Below, piece by piece: positions 1-7,867 of a DNA stretch of 64,000 bases. Source of the DNA: Flavobacterium psychrotrophum (GTDB taxonomy: Bacteria > Bacteroidota > Bacteroidia > Flavobacteriales > Flavobacteriaceae). The stretch is from contig NZ_CP031557.1 of the NCBI RefSeq assembly GCF_003403075.1, forward strand, positions 4,650,001-4,714,000, written 5' to 3'. The notes below the pieces were generated by a model. It saw only the letters and a list, made by a program, of their open reading frames with translations. It did no database searches and was not told where the DNA came from. Within the stretch, counting starts at the first letter, position 1. The number at the start of each line of letters is the position of its first letter. The translations under genes were made by a program, and so were the position numbers.

Positions 1-251
1 GCTATTTCTTTTGTTTCATATCCCAAAAATGTAAAAACAATGGTTTGAGCACCTGCGGGAACTTTTAAAGTATAGGTTCCTGCCTCATCCGTATTGGTAG
101 AAATGCTTGTGCCTTTTACGGCTACACTGGCAAATGGCAGGGCTTCGCCGCCCATGTCTTTGTCAGTCACTTTTCCGGTAACGGTTGCCTGGTCCTGGGC
201 ATAGCCCATTACAAAGGTAAGTAGTGTAATTAATAAGAATTTAAGTTTCAT
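1..251 (-). CDS. TonB-dependent receptor, N-terminal fragment (cut by window edge)
   Basis: Only the first 83 codons are inside the window; the gene runs off the left edge. The start ATG is at 251-249. The product begins with a signal peptide (hydrophobic residues 4-16, cleavage likely after YAQ). A CarboxypepD_reg-like beta-sandwich follows, with the hallmarks GKVTD, LPFASV.VKGT, TNTDEAGTYTLKVPAG and FLGYET. In Bacteroidota this domain normally sits at the N-terminus of SusC/CirA-type outer-membrane receptors, ahead of the TonB box, plug and barrel. A shorter protein with only this domain is possible, since the rest cannot be seen. It is divergent from the response regulator at 436. Confidence 0.7.
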   Translation of the reverse strand, partial: MKLKFLLITLLTFVMGYAQDQATVTGKVTDKDMGGEALPFASVAVKGTSISTNTDEAGTYTLKVPAGAQTIVFTFLGYETKEI

Positions 252-381
252 TTCGTGTTGTTATAATTTTGGTGCAAAGATGCCGCCAAGGCATGAACCG
301 AATGTTAGTTAAACGTTAGGTTTGGATTTACGATTTATTATTAAATTGTTAACAGATTAAATTACAGTTAACACTATTTGA

Positions 382-389
382 TACTTTTG
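382..389 (+). promoter_or_regulatory. Candidate minus-7 box for the two-component operon
   Basis: TACTTTTG matches the Bacteroidota TAnnTTTG element and lies 46 nt ahead of the response regulator ATG. No well-spaced TTG minus-33 element is visible, so the call is tentative. Confidence 0.4.
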
Positions 390-435
390 TATTATCTTTA
401 CCTTTACCCCGCTAAAACATTCATATAGCATCAAA

Positions 436-1119
436 ATGAAGAAAAAAGACATTAAGATCTTACTGGTCGATGATGAGCAGGATATCCTTGAAATTGTGGG
501 GTATAACCTTTCTCAGGAAGGCTATCAGGTTATTACTGCGGTAAACGGAAGAGAGGCTGTGGCCAAGGCTAAAAAAGAATTGCCACACCTTATTATTATT
601 GATGTAATGATGCCGGAAATGGATGGCATGGAAGCGGTAGAAAACATCAGGAAAATGCCTGAGCTGGCTAATGTTATTATTACCTTTTTAACGGCACGTA
701 GCGAAGATTACAGCCAGGTAGCAGGTTTTGATGCCGGTGCAGACGACTACATTGCAAAGCCAATTAAGCCAAAATTACTGGTAAGCAAAGTTAAGGCACT
801 ACTGCGCAGGCTTAAAGAAGATGAAAGCAAAGAAGATGTTTTACGCGTAGGCAATATCGAAATTAACCGCGAAGAGTACAAGATTATAATGGAAGACCGC
901 GAAATTGTATTGCCAAGAAAAGAATTTGAACTGTTTTATCTGCTGGCTTCTAAGCCGGGTAAAGTGTTTAAAAGAGAAGAAATTCTTGACAAGGTTTGGG
1001 GTAACGAAGTTGTAGTGGGTGGCCGTACCATAGACGTACACATACGCAAGCTTCGCGAAAAAATAGGAGACGAAATATTTAAAACAATTAAGGGAGTGGG
1101 CTACAAGCTCGAAGTTTAG
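436..1119 (+). CDS. OmpR/PhoB-family response regulator
   Basis: A 227-residue two-component response regulator. The receiver domain (about 5-122) has the acidic pair D12/D13, the phospho-acceptor D56 in IIIDVMMPEMDG, the conserved T86 and K108 in AKPI. A winged-helix OmpR-type DNA-binding domain follows (about 133-227), with the recognition region GGRTIDVHIRKLR. Its stop codon overlaps the GTG start of the histidine kinase by 1 nt, so the two are a cognate pair in one operon. The layout resembles PhoB/PhoR pairs. Nothing in the window shows what genes it regulates, so no phosphate role can be assigned. Confidence 0.93.
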   Translation: MKKKDIKILLVDDEQDILEIVGYNLSQEGYQVITAVNGREAVAKAKKELPHLIIIDVMMPEMDGMEAVENIRKMPELANVIITFLTARSEDYSQVAGFDAGADDYIAKPIKPKLLVSKVKALLRRLKEDESKEDVLRVGNIEINREEYKIIMEDREIVLPRKEFELFYLLASKPGKVFKREEILDKVWGNEVVVGGRTIDVHIRKLREKIGDEIFKTIKGVGYKLEV

Positions 1120-2162
1120 TGAATATAAAATTTAAAAAGTCATACAGGTTTGCCGTAAAATCGGCCATATACATTTCTTTGTTTGCCGCTATAATGCTGG
1201 CGGCGCTTATGTACTATATGTACACCATTAACTGGGGATTTGTAGCCATATTTTCGCTTACACTACTTGTCTTTTCATTTTTTGTACTCCAGTACCGGGT
1301 AGAGCATTTTATATATCGCAGGGTAAAGAAAATTTACGACGATATAGCCTTGCTCGAAGCAAGCCCCCTGCGTGGCCAGCGCATTACTACAGATATGGCT
1401 ACGCTTACAAAGGAGCTTGAAAAATTTGCCCGTGATAAAAAACTGGAGATTGAAACCCTTAAAATACAGGAAGAATACAGGCGGGAATTTTTAGGTAACG
1501 TATCGCACGAACTAAAAACCCCGCTTTTTACCGTTCAGGGCTATTTGCTTACCTTGCTGGATGGCGCCATGAACGATAAAACCCTTAGAAAAAAATACCT
1601 GCAACGTGCCGAAAAAGGTGTAGAACGCCTTACTTATATTGTTCAGGATCTCGACATGATTACTAAAATGGAAGTGGGCGACCTTAACCTGCAGTTTACC
1701 CGTTTTAATATTGTAGAGCTTATACAAAACGTTTTTGACCTGCTCGAAATGAAAGCCGATAAAAAGGGTATCATTTTAATGTTTGATGCAAAATATATTA
1801 AGCCTATAATGGTATTTGCAGATCAGGAAAAAGTACAGCAAATTGTAACCAACCTGGTTATGAACTCTGTAAAATATGGTAAAGAAAACGGCACTACAGA
1901 GGTAAGTATCGAAGATCTTGTAAACAACAAAGTTATTGTGCGTGTAAAAGATAATGGCGAGGGTATAGAGCAAAAGCATATACCGCGCCTGTTTGAACGT
2001 TTTTACCGTGTAGATAAAAGCGGTGCCCGTACAGAGGGTGGCTCAGGTTTAGGGCTTGCCATTGTTAAGCACATTGTAGAGGCGCACGACGAAAAAATTT
2101 ATGTAGAAAGTGCCTTTGGGCAAGGGTCAGAGTTTTCATTTACCCTCGAAAAGACTAAATAA
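1119..2162 (+). CDS. Two-component sensor histidine kinase (PhoR-like)
   Basis: A 347-residue membrane histidine kinase starting at GTG 1119, which overlaps the regulator stop (TAGTG). Two transmembrane helices lie at about 13-34 and 40-58 with almost no periplasmic loop, so it probably senses within the membrane or through partner proteins. The HisKA H-box is FLGNVSHELKTPL with the phospho-accepting H130. The catalytic domain has an N-box at N245/N249, G1 box DNGEG (278-282), F-box region FERFYRVDK and G2 box GGSGLGLA (307-314). All key residues are present. Its 3' end overlaps the convergent glycosyltransferase by 27 nt. Confidence 0.92.
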   Translation: MNIKFKKSYRFAVKSAIYISLFAAIMLAALMYYMYTINWGFVAIFSLTLLVFSFFVLQYRVEHFIYRRVKKIYDDIALLEASPLRGQRITTDMATLTKELEKFARDKKLEIETLKIQEEYRREFLGNVSHELKTPLFTVQGYLLTLLDGAMNDKTLRKKYLQRAEKGVERLTYIVQDLDMITKMEVGDLNLQFTRFNIVELIQNVFDLLEMKADKKGIILMFDAKYIKPIMVFADQEKVQQIVTNLVMNSVKYGKENGTTEVSIEDLVNNKVIVRVKDNGEGIEQKHIPRLFERFYRVDKSGARTEGGSGLGLAIVKHIVEAHDEKIYVESAFGQGSEFSFTLEKTK

Positions 2163-3206
2163 GTCCTTCCATTTTGCAAGGCCGTTAATGTCTCGCAATC
2201 CTTTATAAATATCGGCTTTTTCTATATCTGCCAGCCTAAAGTTTTTTTGGTGGCTGTAGGGTGTAAGTCCTGCTTTTTTAAGTTTCTTAGCTAAATATAG
2301 TTGTTCTTCGTTGCCGGGTATGGGTATAAAAAGTACTTTTTTACAAAGCTTAGATAAATCCATTATATTGCTATAGCTGGGGCGTGCAAGTACCAGGCTG
2401 CTGTTGTTTAATACCTCTTCGAGTTCGTCACTTTTCATAAAATTATAGTAGGTAACGTTGCCTTGTTGTGTTATAGACTGTTCAGGTTCTATTACGCCGC
2501 GTATAAAAATAACATTACCCTTAAAAGATAGTAAAAGCTCTTTTAGTTTGTCTTCCAGTTGCAGGCAATGCTCGCCATCAATAGTAAGTAATACAGCAAG
2601 GTCATACTTTTTGCCGGTTCCTGTTTTGTGCAGTCGGCTTAGTGTGCCCATATATCGCACGCTTTCTATGGTAATGTCATCGCTATGACCCAGTTTGCCG
2701 CTAAGGTTTAGCGATGCCTGTACATCGGGTATCCAGCACTCGCGGTATTTTTTTATAAAACTTTGTTGTATGCGTGTGGCAAGCCCAGGCAAATCTCCCG
2801 ATATGATATTTAGGTGATGTGTAATGATTACCGATGGCACACCGTTATAATAAACTCCCGGGCGGGAGTCTGAAATTATGCCACTAATGCCCATTTGTTG
2901 CACACAGTCGCGCACCATTTTATGTTCGTGTGTAATTTTTGCAAACATTTTACCCAGGCGCATAAGGTGGCGCACGTTAAATAGCGAATGTGCTTTTGCA
3001 TATTCCATCTGGTAAGCAGGCAGTTCGAGTGCTTTATGTTGCGGAAACTCTTTTTTAAGTAATAGTAATGCGGCACCGTCTGAGGCCATTATGGGTTCAA
3101 AACCATGGTTGTCAAGCGCCTCTATAATAGGGATGCAGCGTGTTGCGTGGCCCAGTCCTGAGTTGAGCGGAGCAACAAGTATCTTTTTGCGCTTTTCTAA
3201 GTTCAC
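2136..3206 (-). CDS. GT-B glycosyltransferase (MurG/GT28-like)
   Basis: A 356-residue protein with a GT-B fold signature. The N-terminal nucleotide-binding-like segment is ILVAPLNSGLGHATRCIPII (residues 9-28), like the glycine-rich GxGH loop of MurG and diacylglycerol glucosyltransferases. The C-terminal half carries the donor-site-like region LVLARPSYSNIMD followed by PGNEEQLYLAKKL. There is no signal peptide, so it acts in the cytoplasm or at the inner membrane face. The substrate cannot be read from the sequence; glycolipid or surface polysaccharide synthesis is an inference. It stands alone, convergent with the sensor kinase and overlapping its last 27 nt. Confidence 0.75.
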   Translation of the reverse strand: MNLEKRKKILVAPLNSGLGHATRCIPIIEALDNHGFEPIMASDGAALLLLKKEFPQHKALELPAYQMEYAKAHSLFNVRHLMRLGKMFAKITHEHKMVRDCVQQMGISGIISDSRPGVYYNGVPSVIITHHLNIISGDLPGLATRIQQSFIKKYRECWIPDVQASLNLSGKLGHSDDITIESVRYMGTLSRLHKTGTGKKYDLAVLLTIDGEHCLQLEDKLKELLLSFKGNVIFIRGVIEPEQSITQQGNVTYYNFMKSDELEEVLNNSSLVLARPSYSNIMDLSKLCKKVLFIPIPGNEEQLYLAKKLKKAGLTPYSHQKNFRLADIEKADIYKGLRDINGLAKWKDLFSLFEGK

Positions 3207-3300
3207 GGTTATTTTTTTGATAAGTATTTAATAACCGCAATCTAAAGTTATTTCAATTCTCATATATTTCCCTAATTTTACCAAAAATTTAATTTTAAGA

Positions 3301-3975
3301 GTGGGAAGCAAGAATAAACTGAAGCGTTTCAGGGAAAACGAAACGTTTGGCAATGTTTTACAGCCATCGAGAGAAGAGGCCGTTGCCGGAGATTTTCCGT
3401 TGAAAGGCAATTGGAATGCCAATTTTTTTAAGAACGATAACCCTATAGTGCTGGAGCTTGGCTGTGGCAAGGGCGAATATTCTGTTGGGTTGGCCAGCCG
3501 CTATCCCGATACTAATTTTATAGGTATAGATATAAAAGGTGCGCGCTTTTGGCGTGGTGCCAAGACTGCTGTAGATGAGGGTCTTAATAATGTAGGCTTT
3601 TTGCGTACGCAGATAGAGCTGCTTGAGCACTTTTTTGCCGATGGCGAAGTGAGCGAGATATGGATTACCTTTCCTGACCCGCAAATAAAATACAAGCGTA
3701 CCAAGCACAGGCTTACCAACACTGAGTTCCTTCAGCGTTACAAAAAGATACTAAAGCCGGATGGTGTTGTAAACCTTAAAACCGATAGTGAGTTTATGCA
3801 TGGCTATACACTAGGTTTACTGCATGGCGAAGGGCATGAAGTAATTTATGCAAACCATAATGTGTACAAAAACGAAGGGTCTCCAGAGGTGGTTACTGCC
3901 ATTCAAACATTTTATGAGCAGCAATACCTGGAACAAAATAAAGCCATTACATACATAAGGTTTAAAATAAAATAA
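3301..3975 (+). CDS. trmB: tRNA (guanine-N7-)-methyltransferase
   Basis: TrmB makes m7G46 in the variable loop of tRNAs, using S-adenosylmethionine. The 224-residue protein has the SAM-binding motif VLELGCGKGEYS (residues 50-61), the acidic IGIDIKG, and the family-specific WITFPDPQIKYKRTKHRL stretch (121-138). I chose the GTG start because the resulting N-terminus (MGSKNKLKRF) matches what I know of Bacteroidota TrmB proteins and no ATG is nearby. The LysE-type gene begins 1 nt after the stop, so the two are probably co-transcribed together with the MGMT-like gene. Confidence 0.93.
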   Translation: MGSKNKLKRFRENETFGNVLQPSREEAVAGDFPLKGNWNANFFKNDNPIVLELGCGKGEYSVGLASRYPDTNFIGIDIKGARFWRGAKTAVDEGLNNVGFLRTQIELLEHFFADGEVSEIWITFPDPQIKYKRTKHRLTNTEFLQRYKKILKPDGVVNLKTDSEFMHGYTLGLLHGEGHEVIYANHNVYKNEGSPEVVTAIQTFYEQQYLEQNKAITYIRFKIK

Positions 3976-3976
3976 T

Positions 3977-4615
3977 ATGGGTGTAATTCCGGTAGTGGTT
4001 GGTTTTTTTATCTCTTTTGTGGCTACGTTGCTGCCTGGCCTGTTAAACATGACAGCGGCTAAGGTTAGCCTTAAAGAAGGGCGCAAAAATGCCATGATAT
4101 TTGCTGCCGGTGCGGCTACCATAGTATTTGTACAGGCTTACATAGCAGTGGTATTTGCCAAGCTTATAAACCAAAGCCCTGATATTATAGACAGCCTCGA
4201 AGAAATAGGGGTTTTTATATTTGGGGTGCTTACCATTTTCTTTTTCTTCTTTTCTAAAAAGAAGAAAAAAAAGAAAAAAGAGGATAAAGAACTTTTAAAG
4301 ATACGCAGTAAAACAGGCAATTATTTTTTAGGAGCGATGCTTTCTGCGCTTAACTTTTTTCCGGTGCCATATTATGTTTTTGTAAGCATATCATTATCGG
4401 CTGGGCGGGTGTTTGAGTTTACTAATCTCTATATCTTCCTGTTTGTGCTGGGGGCTGTAGGCGGGGCGTATGCGGTGTTTTACCTGTATATTGTATTCTT
4501 TAAAAAATTTGAGAATAAGACCGAATTTTTTATGCGAAATGTAAACTACTTCATAGGTTCTATAACCGGAATCATATCGGTAATTACGGTAATCAAAATA
4601 ATCAGGAGGCACTAA
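3977..4615 (+). CDS. LysE-family translocator
   Basis: A 212-residue integral membrane protein with about six hydrophobic segments and the LysE/RhtB-type start, in which the first helix is followed by LPGLLNMTAAKVSLKEGRKNA. This family exports amino acids or their derivatives; the substrate here is unknown. The cytoplasmic loop after the third helix carries an unusual run of eight lysines (residues 94-101), encoded by A-rich DNA at about 4254-4285. Downstream of trmB by 1 nt and 9 nt upstream of the MGMT-like gene, so probably one operon without an obvious functional link. Confidence 0.82.
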   Translation: MGVIPVVVGFFISFVATLLPGLLNMTAAKVSLKEGRKNAMIFAAGAATIVFVQAYIAVVFAKLINQSPDIIDSLEEIGVFIFGVLTIFFFFFSKKKKKKKKEDKELLKIRSKTGNYFLGAMLSALNFFPVPYYVFVSISLSAGRVFEFTNLYIFLFVLGAVGGAYAVFYLYIVFFKKFENKTEFFMRNVNYFIGSITGIISVITVIKIIRRH

Positions 4616-4624
4616 GGCAAAGCT

Positions 4625-4957
4625 ATGGCACAGGAAGAAAACTTTTTTGACAAAGTATATGATGTGGCCAGCCAGATACCTTATGGCAGGGTAACCAGTT
4701 ATGGTGCTATTGCAAAATACCTGGGTGCTGCCCGTTCTGCCCGCATGGTGGGTTGGGCTATGAATGCCAGCCATAACCGCGATGATGTGCCTGCACACCG
4801 TGTAGTAAACCGACAGGGTTTGCTTACCGGCAAACACCATTTTGAAGGGACTAACCTTATGCAGCAGCTTTTAGAAAGTGAGGGTGTAAAGGTTAAGGAG
4901 CACAAAATTGTGAATTTCGACAAACTCTTTTGGGAACCGGCTGAGCATCTTTTGTAA
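4625..4957 (+). CDS. Alkyltransferase-like protein (MGMT family, no catalytic cysteine)
   Basis: At 110 residues it covers only the DNA-binding domain of O6-alkylguanine-DNA alkyltransferases, with the helix-turn-helix and arginine-finger region (GRVTSYGAIAKYLG, ARMVGWAM). The active-site PCHRV motif reads PAHRV, so residue 57 is alanine instead of the alkyl-accepting cysteine. Proteins of this type (ATL, e.g. E. coli YbaZ with PWHR) bind O6-alkylguanine and hand it to nucleotide excision repair; direct dealkylation is not expected. Last gene of the presumed trmB operon. Confidence 0.88.
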   Translation: MAQEENFFDKVYDVASQIPYGRVTSYGAIAKYLGAARSARMVGWAMNASHNRDDVPAHRVVNRQGLLTGKHHFEGTNLMQQLLESEGVKVKEHKIVNFDKLFWEPAEHLL

Positions 4958-4990
4958 TCTCGTATTTAGTACTACAAACTATAGCGCATA

Positions 4991-5016
4991 AAAAAACCTG
5001 CCCATTAGAGCAGGTT
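4991..5016 (-). terminator. Intrinsic terminator of the UspA gene
   Basis: The stem AACCTGC (4995-5001) pairs with GCAGGTT (5010-5016) across an 8-nt loop. On the minus strand it is followed by a run of six T. On the plus strand the flank is only weakly T-rich, so it mainly ends the minus-strand gene. Confidence 0.75.
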
Positions 5017-5039
5017 CTGTATGTTTATTTCAATCGAAA

Positions 5040-5867
5040 TTATATTTTAAACGTTACCACAGGGCGTACCGCGTGGTTAACTAAGTCTTCGCTTATGCTT
5101 CCGTTAAAAAAGTGGGCAAGGCCCTGGCGTCCGTGTGTGCACATGCCCACAAGGTCGGCATTAACGCTGTTTGCAAAGTGTAGTATACCTTTTTCTACGT
5201 TTACATCGCTATACACGTTTACACTGTAACCGTTTTCAAGCGTAAAGCCTGCTGCAAAATCGTTAATGATTTTTTCTGCTGCGTGCGTGGATTTAAAGTC
5301 GCTTGGCGTGTTTATATATACAAGGTGTAGTTTTGCATTAAAGCTGTTTGCAAAATCAACCACTTTAGCAAATGGCTTTTTAATTTCGCTTGCAAAATTA
5401 GAGGCAAATACAAAAGTAGACGGATTAAAGTCTTCTTCGTCTTTTTTGATAACAAGAACCGGTGCTTCAGATGTTCTAACTACTTTTTCTGTATTAGATC
5501 CAATAAACATTTCTTTAAAGCCGCTTGCGCCATGCGAACCCATTATAATAAGGTCGATATCGTGTTTTTTGCTCACTTTTACAATTCCTTCAAAAGCATT
5601 GTCAAACAAAACCGCTTCAGATACGGTAAGGCCTTCCAGGTAATCTGCAGATTTTACATCGTCAAACCTTTCGTGTGCTTTTTTAAGGAAAAACGCAATT
5701 TCAGGAATGTCGGCTCCGGCTACCACAGCATCACTTTCCTGTCCCGGAAGTTCCAGCAGGTGAAGCAGGAAAATTTCCGCACCATGTTCGCGTGCTACTT
5801 TGGCGGCTACTTTAAGGGCGTATTCGGCATAATCTGAAAAGTCTGTAGGGACTAGAATTTTTTTCAT
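5040..5867 (-). CDS. Universal stress protein, tandem UspA domains
   Basis: A 275-residue cytoplasmic protein made of two Usp domains (about 1-143 and 150-275). The first has an intact nucleotide-binding motif, IIMGSHGASG followed by the GSNTEKV segment. The second has MCTHGRQG and NGSISEDLV. The start ILVPTDFSD is typical of the first beta strand. Tandem Usp proteins bind ATP and are usually induced by stress or stationary phase. It is a single-gene unit divergent from the rimP operon. Its upstream region contains the 24-bp tandem repeat at 5941-5988. Confidence 0.9.
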   Translation of the reverse strand: MKKILVPTDFSDYAEYALKVAAKVAREHGAEIFLLHLLELPGQESDAVVAGADIPEIAFFLKKAHERFDDVKSADYLEGLTVSEAVLFDNAFEGIVKVSKKHDIDLIIMGSHGASGFKEMFIGSNTEKVVRTSEAPVLVIKKDEEDFNPSTFVFASNFASEIKKPFAKVVDFANSFNAKLHLVYINTPSDFKSTHAAEKIINDFAAGFTLENGYSVNVYSDVNVEKGILHFANSVNADLVGMCTHGRQGLAHFFNGSISEDLVNHAVRPVVTFKI

Positions 5868-5940
5868 AATTTAATGATATTAACAAATATTTGGCTGCAA
5901 TTTTAACACTCGAAAGGTAAGAATTAATTTTACATTAAAC

Positions 5941-5988
5941 AATGCAATTTATTTTACATTACCCAATGCAATTTATTTTACATTACCC
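5941..5988. repeat. Two perfect 24-bp tandem repeats
   Basis: The unit AATGCAATTTATTTTACATT plus ACCC occurs twice without mismatch (5941-5964 and 5965-5988). The copies are followed by the first 4 nt of another unit and preceded by a diverged partial copy at about 5921-5940. The repeat lies in the divergent promoter region between the UspA gene and rimP. Confidence 0.9.
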
Positions 5989-6017
5989 AATGATTTTCAA
6001 GATATAAAAATTATTCC

Positions 6018-6025
6018 TATATTTG
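6018..6025 (+). promoter_or_regulatory. Minus-7 box of the rimP-nusA-infB operon
   Basis: TATATTTG fits TAnnTTTG exactly. Transcription would start near 6031, leaving about 23 nt before the leader hairpin. No clear TTG lies at the usual upstream distance. Confidence 0.55.
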
Positions 6026-6053
6026 CACAGTTATTTACTAAATCATAAGTAAT

Positions 6054-6078
6054 GAGGGGACAGGAGTCCCCTCTTTTT
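6054..6078 (+). promoter_or_regulatory. Terminator-like leader hairpin before rimP (possible attenuator)
   Basis: GAGGGGAC (6054-6061) pairs perfectly with GTCCCCTC (6066-6073) across the loop AGGA, followed at once by TTTTT (6074-6078). It therefore has the full form of an intrinsic terminator, yet it sits between the promoter-like box at 6018 and the rimP start at 6088. Readthrough or attenuation of the rimP-nusA-infB transcript is the natural inference, with NusA itself as a possible effector of feedback. Confidence 0.7.
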
Positions 6079-6087
6079 ATACAAATT

Positions 6088-6552
6088 ATGGCATTTAAAG
6101 ATAAAGTGGCGGCCTTGCTTAATGAAGCGTTAGAAGAACGCCCGGACCTTTTTTTAATCGAGCTTACTATAGGCGCCGATAATAAAATAAACGTTACCAT
6201 AGATGGTGATAACGGGGTGGTGCTTCAGGATTGCATTGATATAAGCCGCGCCATAGAGCATAACCTTGATCGTGAGGAAGAAGATTTTTCGCTGGAGGTG
6301 GCGTCAGCCGGGGCTACAAGCCCTATGAAAGACCCAAGGCAGTTTAAAAAGAATATAGGGCGTACCGTTTTGATAAAAACCCAGGACGGCGAGATAGAAG
6401 CACCTCTTGTAGATGCTACTGCCGAGGCTGCTATCCTGGAGTGGAAAGCGCGTGAGCCAAAACAGATAGGAAAGGGTAAAGAAACTGTAACTAAAAGAGC
6501 TGAAATACCATATGCAAGTATTAAGCAGGCAGTTGTTGTAATTAAATTTTAA
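6088..6552 (+). CDS. rimP: Ribosome maturation factor RimP
   Basis: RimP binds the 30S subunit and helps its late maturation. The 154-residue product has the N-terminal domain with [22 protein letters not shown] and [22 protein letters not shown], and a C-terminal SH3-like part. An in-frame ATG at 6052 would add 12 residues, but it lies inside the sequence of the leader hairpin. I therefore prefer the ATG at 6088, which gives the usual start MAFKDKV. First gene of the classic rimP-nusA-infB operon, 18 nt ahead of nusA. Confidence 0.93.
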   Translation: MAFKDKVAALLNEALEERPDLFLIELTIGADNKINVTIDGDNGVVLQDCIDISRAIEHNLDREEEDFSLEVASAGATSPMKDPRQFKKNIGRTVLIKTQDGEIEAPLVDATAEAAILEWKAREPKQIGKGKETVTKRAEIPYASIKQAVVVIKF

Positions 6553-6570
6553 AAAAAAAGAGACGTTGGC

Positions 6571-7812
6571 ATGGAAAATCTGGCATTAATAGATTCGTTT
6601 TCAGAGTTTAAAGATGATAAACTGATAGATAGGGTAACGCTTATGGCGATACTTGAAGATGTATTCAGGAATGCGCTGAAAAAGAAATATGGATCTGATG
6701 ACAATTTTGACATCATTATAAACCCTGATAAAGGGGATATGGAGATATGGAGAAACCGTGTGGTGGTTGCCGATGGAGAAGTAGAAGACCCTAACTCTGA
6801 AATATCGCTTACAGAAGCCCGTAAAATAGAACGTGACTTTGAGGTGGGTGAAGAGGTTTCTGAAGAGGTAAAGCTTATACAGTTGGGCCGCAGGGCTATA
6901 CTTGCATTGCGTCAAAACCTTATATCTAAGATACATGAACACGATAATACTAACCTGTATAAGCAGTTTAAAGATATTATTGGTGATATTTATACCGCAG
7001 AAGTGCACCACGTAAGGCCAAAAGCTGTAATTTTGGTGGATGATGAAGGAAATGAGATTGTTTTGCCAAAAGAAAAACAAATTCCGTCAGATTTTTTCCG
7101 CAAAGGAGACAACGTTCGTGGTATTATTGAAAATGTGGAGCTTAAGGGCAATAAGCCACAGATCATCATGTCGCGCACGTCAGAACTTTTCCTTGAAAAA
7201 TTATTTGAACAGGAAATTCCGGAGGTTGCAGACGGTCTTATAACCGTTAAAAAAGTAGTAAGGATACCTGGCGAAAAAGCAAAAGTAGCTGTAGATTCTT
7301 ATGATGACAGGATAGACCCGGTGGGCGCCTGTGTAGGTATGAAAGGATCGCGCATCCACGGCATCGTTCGCGAGCTGGGCAATGAGAACATTGACGTTAT
7401 TAATTATACAACCAATACCCAGCTGTTTATTACAAGGGCACTTAGCCCGGCCAAAGTGTCGTCTATTAAAATAGATGAAAATACTAACAGGGCCGATGTT
7501 TTTCTTAAGCTGGAAGAGGTTTCTAAGGCCATAGGCCGCGGTGGGCACAATATTAAACTGGCAGGGTTGTTAACCGGTTTTGAGCTTGATGTTATCCGCG
7601 AGGGCAACCCGGCTGAAGAAGAAGATGTTGAACTAAGCGAATTCTCTGATGAGATCGAATCATGGGTTATTGCTGAGTTTGCTAAAATAGGGCTTGATAC
7701 TGCCCGCAGCATCCTTAACCAGGATGTTAATGACCTTGTAAGAAGGACCGACCTTGAGGAGGAAACAGTGCTTGAGGTGATGAGGATATTAAAAGAAGAG
7801 TTTGAAGACTAA
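6571..7812 (+). CDS. nusA: Transcription termination/antitermination factor NusA
   Basis: NusA binds RNA polymerase and nascent RNA and controls pausing, termination and antitermination. The 413-residue protein has the N-terminal polymerase-binding domain (about 1-125), an S1 domain (about 130-200), and two KH domains with the GMKGSRI loop near residue 257 and the GRGGHNIKLA loop near 322. It ends in a short acidic tail instead of the two acidic repeats of E. coli NusA, which is usual outside proteobacteria. Middle gene of the operon; infB follows after 55 nt. Confidence 0.96.
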   Translation: MENLALIDSFSEFKDDKLIDRVTLMAILEDVFRNALKKKYGSDDNFDIIINPDKGDMEIWRNRVVVADGEVEDPNSEISLTEARKIERDFEVGEEVSEEVKLIQLGRRAILALRQNLISKIHEHDNTNLYKQFKDIIGDIYTAEVHHVRPKAVILVDDEGNEIVLPKEKQIPSDFFRKGDNVRGIIENVELKGNKPQIIMSRTSELFLEKLFEQEIPEVADGLITVKKVVRIPGEKAKVAVDSYDDRIDPVGACVGMKGSRIHGIVRELGNENIDVINYTTNTQLFITRALSPAKVSSIKIDENTNRADVFLKLEEVSKAIGRGGHNIKLAGLLTGFELDVIREGNPAEEEDVELSEFSDEIESWVIAEFAKIGLDTARSILNQDVNDLVRRTDLEEETVLEVMRILKEEFED

Positions 7813-7867
7813 GTCTAACTAATATACAGCACAACACAACGCACGACGATAATAGTAATAAAAATTT

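Noticed and set aside
3228..3470. 80-codon minus-strand frame over the trmB start
   Set aside because: It is antisense to a clear trmB and shows no domain or signal.
5921..5992. CRISPR-like array
   Set aside because: Only two direct copies with no spacers and no cas genes; it is a simple tandem repeat.
6052..6087. Longer rimP start at ATG 6052
   Set aside because: The ATG and the first codons are part of the leader hairpin, and the resulting N-terminus does not look like RimP.
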